Source: Cellulomonas terrae (GTDB lineage Bacteria; Actinomycetota; Actinomycetes; Actinomycetales; Cellulomonadaceae). From it: DNA of 64,000 bases. Positions 35,296 to 44,587 of the stretch are shown here, piece by piece. The stretch lies in the NCBI RefSeq assembly GCF_007990265.1, contig NZ_BJWH01000003.1:62001-126000 (forward strand), given 5' to 3'. The position numbers and the translations under genes were made by a program. The notes under the pieces were generated by a model that did no database searches, was not told the origin of the DNA, and worked only from the letters and a program-made list of their open reading frames with translations. Numbering within the stretch: position 1 is the first letter of the stretch; every line of letters starts with the position of its first letter.

Positions 35296-37593
35296 GTGAC
35301 CCAGGCCATCGAGCTCGAGATCGGCGGAATGACCTGCTCGTCCTGTGCCGCGCGGATCGAGAAGCGACTCAACCGCATGCCCGGGGTTGAGGCGAGCGTC
35401 AACTACGCGACCGAGAAGGCAACAGTCACGCTGGCCGAAGGCACCACGATCGACGAAGCCGTCGCCGTCGTCGAGGCGACCGGCTACACGGCCCGCCCTC
35501 GAACCGCCAAGCAGGCACCGGTTGCCGAGACGGACCCCGCGGGCGCCGGAGATGGGACCGCCGCCCTGCGCCACCGGCTCGTGCTCTCTGCCGCCCTCAC
35601 CACGCCCGTACTGGCACTGTCGATGGTCGAGCCGCTGCAGTTCGACAACTGGCAGTGGCTCTCCCTGACCCTCGCGGCACCCGTGGTGGTCTGGGGCGCC
35701 TGGCCGTTCCACCGTGCAGCCTGGGCCAACGCCCGGCATGCTGCCGCGACCATGGACACGCTGATCAGCGTGGGAGTCCTGGCGGCTTTCGGGTGGTCGC
35801 TGTACGCCCTGTTCTTCGGGGAGGCCGGCCGGCCCGGGATGCGGATGGCCTTCGACATCATCCCAGACCGCGGTGGAGGCGGCCACGAGATCTATCTCGA
35901 GGTGGCGGCAGCAGTCACTGTCTTCATCCTCCTCGGTCGCTACTTCGAGGCCCGCGCCAAGCGACGCTCCGGCGCGGCGCTTCGTGCGCTGATGGAGCTC
36001 GGCGCCAAGGACGTCGCGGTGCTGCGTGGCGGCGCCGAGGTGCGGATCCCGGTGGACGACCTGGCCGTCGGTGACGAGTTCGTCGTCCGACCCGGGGAGA
36101 AGGTCGGGACGGACGGCGTCGTCGTGGACGGGGCGTCGGCTGTCGACGCTTCCATGCTCACCGGTGAGCCGGTCCCGGTGGAGGTCGGGCCGGGCGACAC
36201 CGTCGTCGGCGCCACGGTGAACGCTGGTGGCCGCCTGCTCGTCCGTGCGACCCGCATCGGAGCCGAGACGCAGCTCGCCCAGATGGCCCGCTTGGTGGAG
36301 GAGGCGCAGACCGGGAAGGCACCTGTACAGCGGCTCGCGGACAGGATCTCTGCCGTGTTCGTGCCGATCGTCATCGCGCTCGCCGTCGCCACGCTCGGGT
36401 TCTGGCTCGGTGCCGGAGCAGGGGCCGAGTCGGCGTTCACCGCCGCCGTGGCCGTGCTCATCATCGCCTGCCCGTGCGCACTCGGTCTGGCCACGCCCAC
36501 CGCCCTCATGGTGGGCACCGGCCGGGGCGCACAGCTGGGCATCCTGATCAAGGGTCCGGAGGTCCTCGAGTCCACCCGCCAGGTCGACACCGTCGTCCTT
36601 GACAAGACCGGGACCCTCACCGCCGGGCAGATGCAGCTCGTCGAGGTGCGGCCCGCCGCGGGCACGGCGCGGGACGACGTGCTGCGGCTAGCCGGTGCGC
36701 TGGAGGACGCCTCGGAACACCCGATCGCCCGGGCTATCACTGCAGGTGCGCGGAGCGAGCTAGGCATCCTGCCGGCCGTGGAGCAGTTCTCGAACAGCCA
36801 GGGGCTGGGGGTCTCCGGAGTCGTCGAGGGACACGCCGTCGCTGCGGGGCGGGTGTCGTGGACGGCGGAGCAGTGGGCCCAGCACCTGGACCCCGAGCTG
36901 CACGCGGCTCTCGAGCACGCCGAGTCGGCCGGGCGCACGGTCGTGGCCGTCGGATGGGACCGCGCAGTCCGCGGTCTGCTGGTCGTGTCCGACACGCTCA
37001 AGCCGACGTCCCGTCAGGCGGTCGCCGAGCTCAAGGCGCTCGGCCTGCGACCGGTTCTGCTGACCGGTGACAACCGCCGCGCCGCACGGACGATCGGTGC
37101 CGAGGTCGGGATCGACGAGATCGTTGCCGAGGTCATGCCCAAGGACAAGGTTCGCGTCGTGCGCGAGCTGCAGGACAGCGGACGGGTCGTGGCGATGGTG
37201 GGCGACGGCGTGAACGACGCGGCCGCACTTGCTCAGGCGGACCTGGGCATCGCGATGGGGACTGGAACCGACGTCGCCATCGAGGCGAGCGACCTGACGC
37301 TCGTCCGCGGTGACCTACGCGCGGCTGTCGACGCCGTACGTCTGTCGCGCAAGACGTTGACCACGATCAAGGGCAACCTCTTCTGGGCCTTCGCGTATAA
37401 CGTCGCCGCGATCCCGCTCGCTGCCTCCGGGTTGCTGAACCCGCTGATCGCAGGGGCGGCCATGGCGTTCTCGTCGGTCTTCGTGGTGACCAACAGCCTG
37501 CGACTGCGGCGATTCCGCGCCGTGTCGGTCGGCGCATTCGCGCAAGCGAGCACGCGGGTCCCGCCGCGGCTCGAAGTGGCCGCATCGAGCTGA
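35296..37593 (+). CDS. copA: Copper-exporting P1B-1 ATPase
   Basis: A 765-residue Cu(I) exporter. N-terminal HMA with GMTCSSC, eight predicted helices, ion motif CPC in [15 protein letters not shown], actuator TGEP, phosphorylation site DKTGTLT, SEHPIA, and hinge [10 protein letters not shown] (A where P is usual). GTG start with GGAG upstream. Third gene of the copZ operon under the CsoR-type box. Pumps Cu(I) out of the cytosol. Confidence 0.95.
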   Translation: MTQAIELEIGGMTCSSCAARIEKRLNRMPGVEASVNYATEKATVTLAEGTTIDEAVAVVEATGYTARPRTAKQAPVAETDPAGAGDGTAALRHRLVLSAALTTPVLALSMVEPLQFDNWQWLSLTLAAPVVVWGAWPFHRAAWANARHAAATMDTLISVGVLAAFGWSLYALFFGEAGRPGMRMAFDIIPDRGGGGHEIYLEVAAAVTVFILLGRYFEARAKRRSGAALRALMELGAKDVAVLRGGAEVRIPVDDLAVGDEFVVRPGEKVGTDGVVVDGASAVDASMLTGEPVPVEVGPGDTVVGATVNAGGRLLVRATRIGAETQLAQMARLVEEAQTGKAPVQRLADRISAVFVPIVIALAVATLGFWLGAGAGAESAFTAAVAVLIIACPCALGLATPTALMVGTGRGAQLGILIKGPEVLESTRQVDTVVLDKTGTLTAGQMQLVEVRPAAGTARDDVLRLAGALEDASEHPIARAITAGARSELGILPAVEQFSNSQGLGVSGVVEGHAVAAGRVSWTAEQWAQHLDPELHAALEHAESAGRTVVAVGWDRAVRGLLVVSDTLKPTSRQAVAELKALGLRPVLLTGDNRRAARTIGAEVGIDEIVAEVMPKDKVRVVRELQDSGRVVAMVGDGVNDAAALAQADLGIAMGTGTDVAIEASDLTLVRGDLRAAVDAVRLSRKTLTTIKGNLFWAFAYNVAAIPLAASGLLNPLIAGAAMAFSSVFVVTNSLRLRRFRAVSVGAFAQASTRVPPRLEVAASS

Positions 37594-37640
37594 CGGCCCC
37601 TCATCCCAGCCGCAAACGGTCCGCCCCCAGAGTTCAGACG

Positions 37641-38018
37641 TCACCCGTGGTGACCCACGTGCTCCGTGGGTGCGACGTCCTGCGTTGGGGAGTCGACGCC
37701 GCTCAAGCGCGGACCGATGACGAACGTGGACAGGGCAAACATCCCAGCGAACAGCAGCAGTGCGATCGCGGGCGCCCACCAGCTCGAGAACCGCCGCCGG
37801 AGCCGGATCAGGAACGGGACGGACAACGCCAGGCCCAGCGCGCCGAAGACGACGGTTCCGCCCGCTCCGGCTACCAGTGCCGTGCCCACGAGCGGACCGA
37901 CGTGGTGCAGGATGTGCGGCGCTGCACCGGAGACGGCGCCGAGAGCACCGTTGAGCGCGGTCCAGAAGGTGCGCCCGCCGGACGTGCGCGCGGCCATAGC
38001 CGGCACGGGTGTAGCCAT
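37641..38018 (-). CDS. Membrane protein of metal-resistance islands, unknown function
   Basis: A 125-residue protein with three hydrophobic helices. The first contains FWTALNGALGAVSGAAPHIL with the HILHHVGPLVG segment; the third is APAIALLLFAGMFALSTFVI. The end is PTEHVGHHG. Histidines in or beside the first helix could bind metal. ATG 38018 has AGAAGAG upstream; ATG 38042 is the alternative. Convergent with copA. Element 9 lies upstream. Confidence 0.72.
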   Translation of the reverse strand: MATPVPAMAARTSGGRTFWTALNGALGAVSGAAPHILHHVGPLVGTALVAGAGGTVVFGALGLALSVPFLIRLRRRFSSWWAPAIALLLFAGMFALSTFVIGPRLSGVDSPTQDVAPTEHVGHHG

Positions 38019-38087
38019 CGACTCTTCTCTCACAGCCTCCATGTGCTCAGGATGTGCGAGACCGGCAGCGATCCTCATGGAGAGACG

Positions 38088-38103
38088 ATCAACTCTCGAT
38101 CAA
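38088..38103. promoter_or_regulatory. 11-bp-period direct repeat, element 9
   Basis: ATCAA at 38088 and ATCAA at 38099, 11 bp apart (GATCAACTCTCGATCAAGG), about 70 bp upstream of the minus-strand membrane-protein gene. Confidence 0.55.
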
Positions 38104-38266
38104 GGTCGTCATCGAGCGCGGACACCTCGCCCACACGCCGCCGTAGACGCCTGTTGACGTGAACCGATCAACGGCCGGGCGTCGCGAGACCTGCGTCGAC
38201 CTTGACCGGATCTTCATCGCCCCCTCGGCATCTCTCCTCGCCGCCGAGTGTTACGTTGCATATGGG

Positions 38267-38281
38267 TACCCCCAGGGGGTA
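38267..38281. promoter_or_regulatory. CsoR-type operator before the ABC exporter
   Basis: TACCCCCAGGGGGTA is a perfect palindrome with a 1-bp centre, ending 20 bp before ATG 38302. It is the fourth box of this kind in the window and differs in centre spacing from those at 4513 (2 bp) and 26114/34839 (3 bp). Confidence 0.75.
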
Positions 38282-38301
38282 TGCGAGAGGTGGTGGAAGT
38301 C

Positions 38302-38967
38302 ATGCATGCCACGTCAGAACTCACCAGTTCCAAACGCGTCGTCCTGGCGGCACGCGGCATCGACAAGGCGTACAAGCGAGGCCCGTGGCCAGCCCGCCGG
38401 ATGCTCCCGGTTCTCGCGGACGTGAACTTCTCGCTGCGCCAGGGCGAGGTCGTCGGCCTCGTCGGCGAGAACGGGTCCGGCAAGTCCACTCTGATGAAGA
38501 TCCTCGTCGGGGCCCTCGCGCCGGACGCCGGTGAGGTCGAGCGAGCAGCCCGGCTCGGCTACTGCCCGCAGACGCCACAGCTGTACGAGCGGCTCACGTG
38601 CGACGAGCACTTCGAGCTCTTCGGCCACGCCTACGGGATCGACAGCCGGCGCGAGCGAGAAGCACGGCACTCGATCTACGTGGCCCTGGGCTTCGAGCGC
38701 TACGCACGAGTGCGAGTGAGTCAGCTCTCGGGTGGGACCGTCGCCAAGCTCAATCTGGGTCTCGCGTTGCTTGCCGACCCTGACGTCCTGCTCCTCGACG
38801 AGCCGTACGCCGGCTTCGACTGGGACACCTACCTGCGCTTCTGGGACCTCGTCGCAGAGCGTCGGATCTCCGGGCGAAGCGTCCTGATCATCAGCCACTT
38901 CGTCGCCGACGAGGAACGCTTCGACCGGATCCTCGACCTGAGAGACGGACGGACGGTGCCACGATGA
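38302..38967 (+). CDS. ABC transporter ATP-binding protein
   Basis: A 221-residue nucleotide-binding protein. Walker A GENGSGKST, Q-loop near YCPQTPQLYERL, signature LSGGTVAKL, Walker B DVLLLDEPYAGFDW, H-switch IISHF. ATG 38302 is used because an ATG at 38281 is inside the operator; GAGGTGG precedes it. Overlaps the permease gene by 4 bp. The operator suggests copper- or thiol-stress-induced export. Confidence 0.9.
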   Translation: MHATSELTSSKRVVLAARGIDKAYKRGPWPARRMLPVLADVNFSLRQGEVVGLVGENGSGKSTLMKILVGALAPDAGEVERAARLGYCPQTPQLYERLTCDEHFELFGHAYGIDSRREREARHSIYVALGFERYARVRVSQLSGGTVAKLNLGLALLADPDVLLLDEPYAGFDWDTYLRFWDLVAERRISGRSVLIISHFVADEERFDRILDLRDGRTVPR

Positions 38968-40511
38968 TCCGCGTCCTGGTCCGCCGATTCCTTGCCGACT
39001 ACGCGCGCAACGGGACGAACCTGTTCGTGCTGGTCCTCGTGCCTGTGGCCTTCGTGGTCGCGGCAGCGCCCGCCCTCGCCGACGCGGCTCGGCTTCTGGG
39101 AGGGCAAGGCGGAGCGCCCGCCATCGAGGCCGTGACCGCGGGATGGGCGTCGGCGTTCATCGCCGCACTCGCGATGTACTTCCAGGTCTCCGCCGGCCGC
39201 GACACCGATCGCCGTCTCGTGCTTGCCGGTCTGCCCGGCCGTCGGCTGGCGCAGGCGCGCGTCCTGTGTGGTCTGGCGATCGCCTCGCTCGCGTCGGCGG
39301 CCGCCCTGCTGGCGCTCTTCACGACGACGGGCGTCACGAATGCCGGTCGAGTGATCGCCGGGACCGTCATGTTTGCCGTGATCTATCTCGGCATCGGAGC
39401 GGTGGTCGGGTCGCGGGTGCGCAACCCGGTGAACGGCACGGTGCTGATCCTGTTCGTCTGGATCCTCGACGTCTTCTTCGGCCCGACGCTCAGTGGGTCG
39501 ACGGAACTGATCTCCCGTGCCCTCCCGACGCACTTCGTGTCCTTGTGGATGGTCGATGTCCCCTCCGGGCACGAGGGCCGACTCGGGGACCTGGGGTGGG
39601 CGCTGGCTTGGAGTGCCGCATCGGCCGCCGCAGCCCTTGTGGTCCTCCGGCCACCGGGGCACGCGGCCGCGCGGCGAACGCTGGCCGCCGGCTCCCGACC
39701 CGACCAGCTGCTCGCGGCACTGCGCACCGGCGTGCGTGAGTGGCGTCGCAACCCGGTCCTCTGGGTGCTCCTCGCGGTCGTGCCGGCGGTGTTCGTCCTG
39801 CTCGCCGACGCGATCACGCCGTCTGGTTCGACGCCCGTCGTCCTCAACGAGGGCGGCACGCTCGTGACCCGGGCGATGGACCCCGCGCACATGCACGCCG
39901 GCACCATGGCGCCGATCGCCGTGGCATCGCTCGCGACGTTGGCGGGGCTGTTCCTCGCGCTCGACGCACGATCCGGCGACCAGCGGCTGGCCCTGGCCGG
40001 CATGCGCTCCGGCACCCTCGCTGGCGCTCGCCTTACGGTCGTCTCGCTGGCGGCGACGCTCGCCACAGCGGTCTCGCTCGCGGTGACGGCGCTCGTCTTC
40101 GATGCGCACCAGTGGGTGCTCTACGGCATGGCGAACCTCCTGGTCGCGTTGACTTACGCCTTCGTCGGAGTGATCATCGGCCCCGTCCTGGGCCGTGTGA
40201 GCGGAGTCTTCGTGGCATTCCTGCTGCCCTTCCTGGACCTGGGTATCGCCCAGAGCCCCATGCTCCGCGGGGCGCCTCCGGGGTGGGCGGAGGTCCTGCC
40301 GGGCTACGGCGGCATCCGAGTCCTGACCGATGCCGCGCTGACGTCGACCTTCGACGAGACCGGATACCTGATGCTGGGACTCGGTTGGCTCGCGGTGCTG
40401 GCGGTGGGGGCCTGGATCGCGCTACGGCGCAGCTCGGCGGTGGTGCGCCCGCGGTCTCGGTCCGCCGCGCGCGGACCGCTTCCCACCCACCGCGCCCACG
40501 CTCACGCCTGA
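38964..40511 (+). CDS. ABC-2 type permease, internally duplicated
   Basis: A 515-residue protein with about twelve helices in two similar halves. NGTNLFVLVLVPVAFVVAA near residue 17 matches RNPVLWVLLAVVPAVFVLLA near 260. DTDRRLVLAGLPGRRLAQAR matches SGDQRLALAGMRSGTLAGAR. So one gene supplies both membrane halves of an ABC-2 exporter. A Met/His-bearing external loop (RAMDPAHMHAGTM) in the second half is a possible metal contact. Substrate unknown. Its 3' end overlaps the convergent Fpr gene by 10 bp. Confidence 0.87.
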   Translation: MIRVLVRRFLADYARNGTNLFVLVLVPVAFVVAAAPALADAARLLGGQGGAPAIEAVTAGWASAFIAALAMYFQVSAGRDTDRRLVLAGLPGRRLAQARVLCGLAIASLASAAALLALFTTTGVTNAGRVIAGTVMFAVIYLGIGAVVGSRVRNPVNGTVLILFVWILDVFFGPTLSGSTELISRALPTHFVSLWMVDVPSGHEGRLGDLGWALAWSAASAAAALVVLRPPGHAAARRTLAAGSRPDQLLAALRTGVREWRRNPVLWVLLAVVPAVFVLLADAITPSGSTPVVLNEGGTLVTRAMDPAHMHAGTMAPIAVASLATLAGLFLALDARSGDQRLALAGMRSGTLAGARLTVVSLAATLATAVSLAVTALVFDAHQWVLYGMANLLVALTYAFVGVIIGPVLGRVSGVFVAFLLPFLDLGIAQSPMLRGAPPGWAEVLPGYGGIRVLTDAALTSTFDETGYLMLGLGWLAVLAVGAWIALRRSSAVVRPRSRSAARGPLPTHRAHAHA

Positions 40512-41908
40512 CCGCGGCTGAGGGCAACCATCTCTTCTCGGGGAACGACCTTGATGCGCTCCCGGCCGTGCGCCGCGCCGAGGGTCCGCTCGTAGGCGTC
40601 GAGGAGCTGCCAGCCGGACCACTCGATGTGCTCGATGCCTCGTTCGACGAGCAGCGCCGTGACAGCCCGCGGGTCGGGATGCCCGGCTCGCCGTAGCTGG
40701 TCGATGTCCGAGACGAGGTGCTTGATGGTCTCCGACGCATCGGACTTGGTGTGCCCGATGAGCCCGACCGGTCCGCGCTTGATCCACCCCGTGGTGTAGA
40801 CGCCCGGCAGGTGCTGGCCGTCGGCATCAACGACGCGGCCCTCGTGGTTCGGGATCACGCCCGCGGTGTCGTCGAACGGGAGGTCGGCAAGAGGCGAGCC
40901 GAAGTAGCCGACCGCGCGGTAGACGGCCTGGACGGGCCAGTCGTGCAGCTCGCCGGTGCCGGTGACGTTGCCGTCGCCGTTCAGCGCGGTTCGCTCCGTG
41001 CGCAGCCCGACGACCTTGCCGTTCTCTCCGAGGACCTCGGCGGGCTTGTGCAGGAAGTGCAGGTGGATGCGCCGGCTCGCGGTGAGCTCCTCGGCCTCGA
41101 TGAGCGTCCAGTCCGTCAGGGTCTTGACCACCTGCTTGGTCTGGTTCGAGGAGTGGATGGCCGCCATCGAGCCCTCGTCAAAGTCGAAGTCCTCGGGGTA
41201 CACGATGACGTCGACGTCCGGCACGTGACCCAGCTCGCGCAGCTCCAGCGGCGAGAACTTGACCTGGGCAGGGCCGCGACGGGCGAACACGTGCACGTCG
41301 GTGACCGGCGAGGCCTTGAGCTGGTCGTAGACGTTCGCGGGTATCTCGGTGGGCAGCAGGTCGTCGGCGCGCTTGGCCAGGATGCGGGCCACGTCGAGCG
41401 CCACGTTGCCGGCACCGAGGACGGCGACGTGCTGGGCGTTCAGCGGCCAGGTGCGCGGCACGTCCGGGTGGCCGTCGTACCAGGAGACGAAGTCGGCGGC
41501 GCCGTAGGACCCCTCGAGGTCGATGCCAGGGACGGGCAGCGCGGCGTCGCGGATGGAGCCGGTGGAGAAGATGACGGCGTCGTAGAACTGGCGCAGGTCG
41601 TCCAGCGTGACGTCCGTCCCGTACTCGACGTTGGCAAGAAGTCGGATGTCACCACGGTCGAGGATCTTGTGCAGGGCGACGATGATCTGCTTGATCCGCG
41701 GGTGGTCCGGCGCGACGCCGTAGCGCACGAGGCCGAACGGCGCGGGCAGGCGCTCGAAGAGGTCGATGGAGACCTCCAGGCCAGCCCTGGACAAGATATC
41801 GGCGGCATAGATGCCCGCGGGACCGGCTCCGACGACGGCGACACGGAGCGTTGTCGGCCTGGACTGGTGCGTGGGCTTCTCGTGTACCGCCTCGCGGGGT
41901 GCGGGCAT
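40502..41908 (-). CDS. FprA-type ferredoxin-NADP+ reductase
   Basis: A 468-residue flavoprotein of the adrenodoxin-reductase/FprA class. FAD loop VVGAGPAGIYAADIL, LVRYGVAPDHPRIK, NADP loop VLGAGNVALDVARIL, RRGPAQVKFSPLELRELG, and C-terminal GWIKRGPVGLIGHTK. It moves electrons between NADPH and ferredoxins. Follows the polyferredoxin by 58 bp on the same strand, so they probably form an electron-input pair. Confidence 0.92.
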   Translation of the reverse strand: MPAPREAVHEKPTHQSRPTTLRVAVVGAGPAGIYAADILSRAGLEVSIDLFERLPAPFGLVRYGVAPDHPRIKQIIVALHKILDRGDIRLLANVEYGTDVTLDDLRQFYDAVIFSTGSIRDAALPVPGIDLEGSYGAADFVSWYDGHPDVPRTWPLNAQHVAVLGAGNVALDVARILAKRADDLLPTEIPANVYDQLKASPVTDVHVFARRGPAQVKFSPLELRELGHVPDVDVIVYPEDFDFDEGSMAAIHSSNQTKQVVKTLTDWTLIEAEELTASRRIHLHFLHKPAEVLGENGKVVGLRTERTALNGDGNVTGTGELHDWPVQAVYRAVGYFGSPLADLPFDDTAGVIPNHEGRVVDADGQHLPGVYTTGWIKRGPVGLIGHTKSDASETIKHLVSDIDQLRRAGHPDPRAVTALLVERGIEHIEWSGWQLLDAYERTLGAAHGRERIKVVPREEMVALSRGQA

Positions 41909-41966
41909 GGGTCGGCCTCCTGGGTCGATGTGTCGGGGTGAGGATTGCGAAGGCGGCGCCCACTGC

Positions 41967-43394
41967 TCACATGCGATGTGCCATCGGGAGCAGGAACATC
42001 CACACGTTGATCGCGCCGAGCAGCGCGATGATCGCGACGTAGGGCGTCAAGGTGGAGCGTCGGCGGGCGGCGGTGCGGTAGCGGCGGTAGGCGATGCGCT
42101 TCGCGGTGTAGACGGACCCGGCGATCCCGAGGGCAAGCAGTGCGAACTGAAGGACCTGGATGGTTCCCGTGCTCACCAGCGCCGGGTCGCCGCTGACGCC
42201 GGCACCGAACAGGTTGGCCACCGTGTAGTACACGGAGCCGCCCTCGGCGAGCAGGTGAAACAGGTTGTGCGCGAGGTGCGCCGCGACGTCGAGGGGAATG
42301 AGTGCATACCCGAAGCGAGCGAAGTTCATCTTGGTGTCTTCAAGGTTGCGGCCGGCGGCGATGCGAGATGCGAGGGCGAGGAGACCCACGGGCACCGACA
42401 CGGCGACCGCGAAGGCCACGGTGAAGATCACGGCGTAGCTGGTGATCCCCGTGAGCGCTTCGATCTGGGCGAGGACGCTGTTCCAGACCTCGAGCATCGT
42501 GATGTTCTGGATCAGGACGATACCCATGATCGCCATGGCGAGCATCGACTGCTCGATTTTCGGCTTGGTGATGAACCACAGCTCGCTGGTGGGCTTGCGC
42601 AACCGTACCTGGATCGCGTCGTTGGGGCAGGACTTGATGCAGTTGGCGCACAGGTTGCAGTTCGCCGAGTCCTCCATGGTGCGGGGGAACGTGAACAGCG
42701 GGCACCCGGCGACCTTGTCGTTGCCGTTGTAGCAGACGGCCTTGGCCTTGCAGGTCTTGCAGATCCCGGAGTCGGCGCGGAGCTCGACCATGCCGGTCCG
42801 GGCGTAGTTGCCGGACAGACCGCCGAGGAAGCACAGGTACCGGCAGAACGTGCGGCGCTGGAACAGGGCGCCCGACGCGATGACCGCGGTGGTCAGCAGC
42901 AGGAGGAGCACGCCCGAGCCCCACGGGGACTCGACGACGCCCCAGACGTGGTCCGCCCAGGTGATGGCCAGGAACGACGCGTCGATGATCCAGATGCCGC
43001 AGTTCTTCAGGAAGTTGGGCACCGGCCGGTTGACCCCGACCCACTTCTGCACGAAGTCCGAGATCGCCCCGAACGGGCACACGGCGCACCAGAACCGTCC
43101 GAGCAGCACGAACACGATCGGGATGACGGGCCACCACAGGACCCACATCAGCGCGGTGCCGGCGTTCTCGTGCGCGACATCGGGGCCGACGAGCAGCTGG
43201 TAGGCGACCAGCCCGAAGACCGCCGCGACGGGGATCTGGAAGACCTTGGGGTACCAGCCGGACCGCAGCGACCTGGCGACCCACGGGATCGTCATGAGGT
43301 TGCGGCCGACCGGCGGCGGGCTCAGGTCGGGGCCGGGCGTGACGTCCGGGTCGACGGCGTCGACCTGAGCCGGCGGCGGTGTGAGCGTGGTCAT
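41967..43394 (-). CDS. Membrane polyferredoxin, NapH/NosR/RdxA-like
   Basis: A 475-residue membrane protein. Helical segments carry RFWCAVCPFG and RTFCRYLC motifs. A cytosolic 4Fe-4S region has CKTCKAKAVC...AGCP and CNLCANCIKSCP, giving two clusters. A C-terminal helical domain follows. Relatives (NapH, NosR, CcoG) pass electrons across the membrane to enzymes or copper-site assembly. Between a Met-rich exported protein and an FprA reductase it could feed electrons outward from NADPH; the acceptor is unknown. Confidence 0.87.
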   Translation of the reverse strand: MTTLTPPPAQVDAVDPDVTPGPDLSPPPVGRNLMTIPWVARSLRSGWYPKVFQIPVAAVFGLVAYQLLVGPDVAHENAGTALMWVLWWPVIPIVFVLLGRFWCAVCPFGAISDFVQKWVGVNRPVPNFLKNCGIWIIDASFLAITWADHVWGVVESPWGSGVLLLLLTTAVIASGALFQRRTFCRYLCFLGGLSGNYARTGMVELRADSGICKTCKAKAVCYNGNDKVAGCPLFTFPRTMEDSANCNLCANCIKSCPNDAIQVRLRKPTSELWFITKPKIEQSMLAMAIMGIVLIQNITMLEVWNSVLAQIEALTGITSYAVIFTVAFAVAVSVPVGLLALASRIAAGRNLEDTKMNFARFGYALIPLDVAAHLAHNLFHLLAEGGSVYYTVANLFGAGVSGDPALVSTGTIQVLQFALLALGIAGSVYTAKRIAYRRYRTAARRRSTLTPYVAIIALLGAINVWMFLLPMAHRM

Positions 43395-43414
43395 CGTGAT
43401 GTCCTTCGCGAGGG

Positions 43415-43894
43415 TCAGACGGCGGTGGGCGTGGCGGACGGGCGCGGTCGGTGGCGTGGTCGATCGCGGTCACGTCGACGCAGTACTGCCGCGCCGACAA
43501 GGACGGCCGCGTTCAGGCCACCGAATGCCGACAGCACGGCCGTGCGCGGTCGCGCGGTCGAGGTCGTCGCGTCTGAGTCCCCGCCGGTGCTCTGGCTGTG
43601 CTCGCTGTGCTCGGCCGGCTCGTCGTCGGTCTCGGTGCTGCCGTCGCCGTGGTCCATCCCCTCCATGTCCGGCATGCCCTCCATGTCGTCCACGGCGTCC
43701 GCACCCTCCATGTCTTCCATGTCGTGGGTGGAGGACCCTGTCCCAGCCTCCTGGGGTTCCGCTCCCGCGTCGGAGCCCGAGCTGTTGCCCTGCCGCACGG
43801 CGTCGGGCGGCGTCGCGAACGCCGCTGCGGGAACGACGGTGAGCGACGCGGCAAGCGCCACGACGGCGGGCAGACGGACAAGAGTGGGGTGCAT
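43415..43894 (-). CDS. Exported Met/Asp/His-rich protein with C-terminal anchor
   Basis: A 159-residue protein. Signal peptide 1-28 (VALAASLTVVPAAAFA). A low-complexity middle has a Met/Asp run (HDMEDMEGADAVDDMEGMPD then MEGMDHGDG) suited to Cu(I)/Cu(II) buffering. A C-terminal helix (AVLSAFGGLNAAVLVGAAVL) and basic tail RRRDRDRPRHRPRP anchor it. First gene of the polyferredoxin operon, under element 10. Family not recognised. Confidence 0.78.
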   Translation of the reverse strand: MHPTLVRLPAVVALAASLTVVPAAAFATPPDAVRQGNSSGSDAGAEPQEAGTGSSTHDMEDMEGADAVDDMEGMPDMEGMDHGDGSTETDDEPAEHSEHSQSTGGDSDATTSTARPRTAVLSAFGGLNAAVLVGAAVLRRRDRDRPRHRPRPSATPTAV

Positions 43895-43979
43895 GTGAGC
43901 TCCTCGAAGACGGTTCCGTCAGAACTGTCGATGTCCGCAGGCCCGCACACCTGGGACCTGTAGGTCCTGGGGGGCAACC

Positions 43980-43995
43980 TCCATCGAAACTTCAT
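43980..43995. promoter_or_regulatory. 11-bp-period direct repeat, element 10
   Basis: On the minus strand ATGAA and ATGGA are 11 bp apart (GATGAAGTTTCGATGGAGG), about 85 bp upstream of the Met-rich protein/polyferredoxin operon. Confidence 0.5.
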
Positions 43996-44396
43996 CGACG
44001 AGGTAGCCCACCTGCACCGCGCCATGACGCGGGCTTCCGGGTCCCACCGAGCGACGTTTGTGGGGTCCCACGCGACGTGGACCGCCTCTTGCGGACGGTT
44101 CCGCGTACCTGCAGGTGAACGGTCGTCAACGACCTCGAGCTCGCACGCGTCCTGCAGTCGTCCGCGCCCGACACTTCCGCGCAGATAGCGCCCCTGGTCG
44201 GTTCCACTGGCAGCACGAGCGGCGGGATCACGCAGAGATACCCGCGCGAGGAGCGGCGCCGACTCGGGTGCTCCGGCGGCGTACCTGTGCCCCGCCCGGG
44301 TCGGGGGCCTCAGGCGGGGCACGGGAAGACGAGCGCGGTAGGCACGCCCGCAGGCCCAGGGTCGCCCTACCGCCAGCTGTCCCCGGTTGTCATCGC

Positions 44397-44412
44397 ATCA
44401 AGGTTCGTTGAA
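44397..44412. promoter_or_regulatory. 11-bp-period direct repeat, element 11
   Basis: ATCAA at 44397 and TTGAA at 44408, 11 bp apart (GCATCAAGGTTCGTTGAAAT), about 175 bp upstream of the thioredoxin-like gene at 44588. Confidence 0.5.
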
Positions 44413-44587
44413 ATCGCCTCCGCGATGCTGGCCGCGTGGCTGCTGTCGATGAAGGGGGCCAGACGCATCCTGGGTCGCGGTGGCACGACGTGCAGCCCAG
44501 CATCGGTGGGCTCGCCTGGACGCCCGCGGAGTCCGGCTCGAGCGCGGGCGCGGTCCCACCGTCGCCTCGGGGTGGGACGATGACGCC

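Larger units (their letters stand above)
43895..44587. other. Gene-free divergent region, about 690 bp
   Basis: No open frame here has family motifs, signal or ribosome-binding evidence. The stretch carries element 10 near its left end and element 11 near 44400, so at least the outer parts are promoters for the two flanking operons. Nothing further is recognised in the middle 400 bp; it may contain a decayed gene. Confidence 0.5.

Noticed and set aside
44058..44583. Open frames on both strands in the 43.9-44.6 kb gap
   Set aside because: No ribosome-binding site, signal, motif or plausible composition; they overlap element 11.
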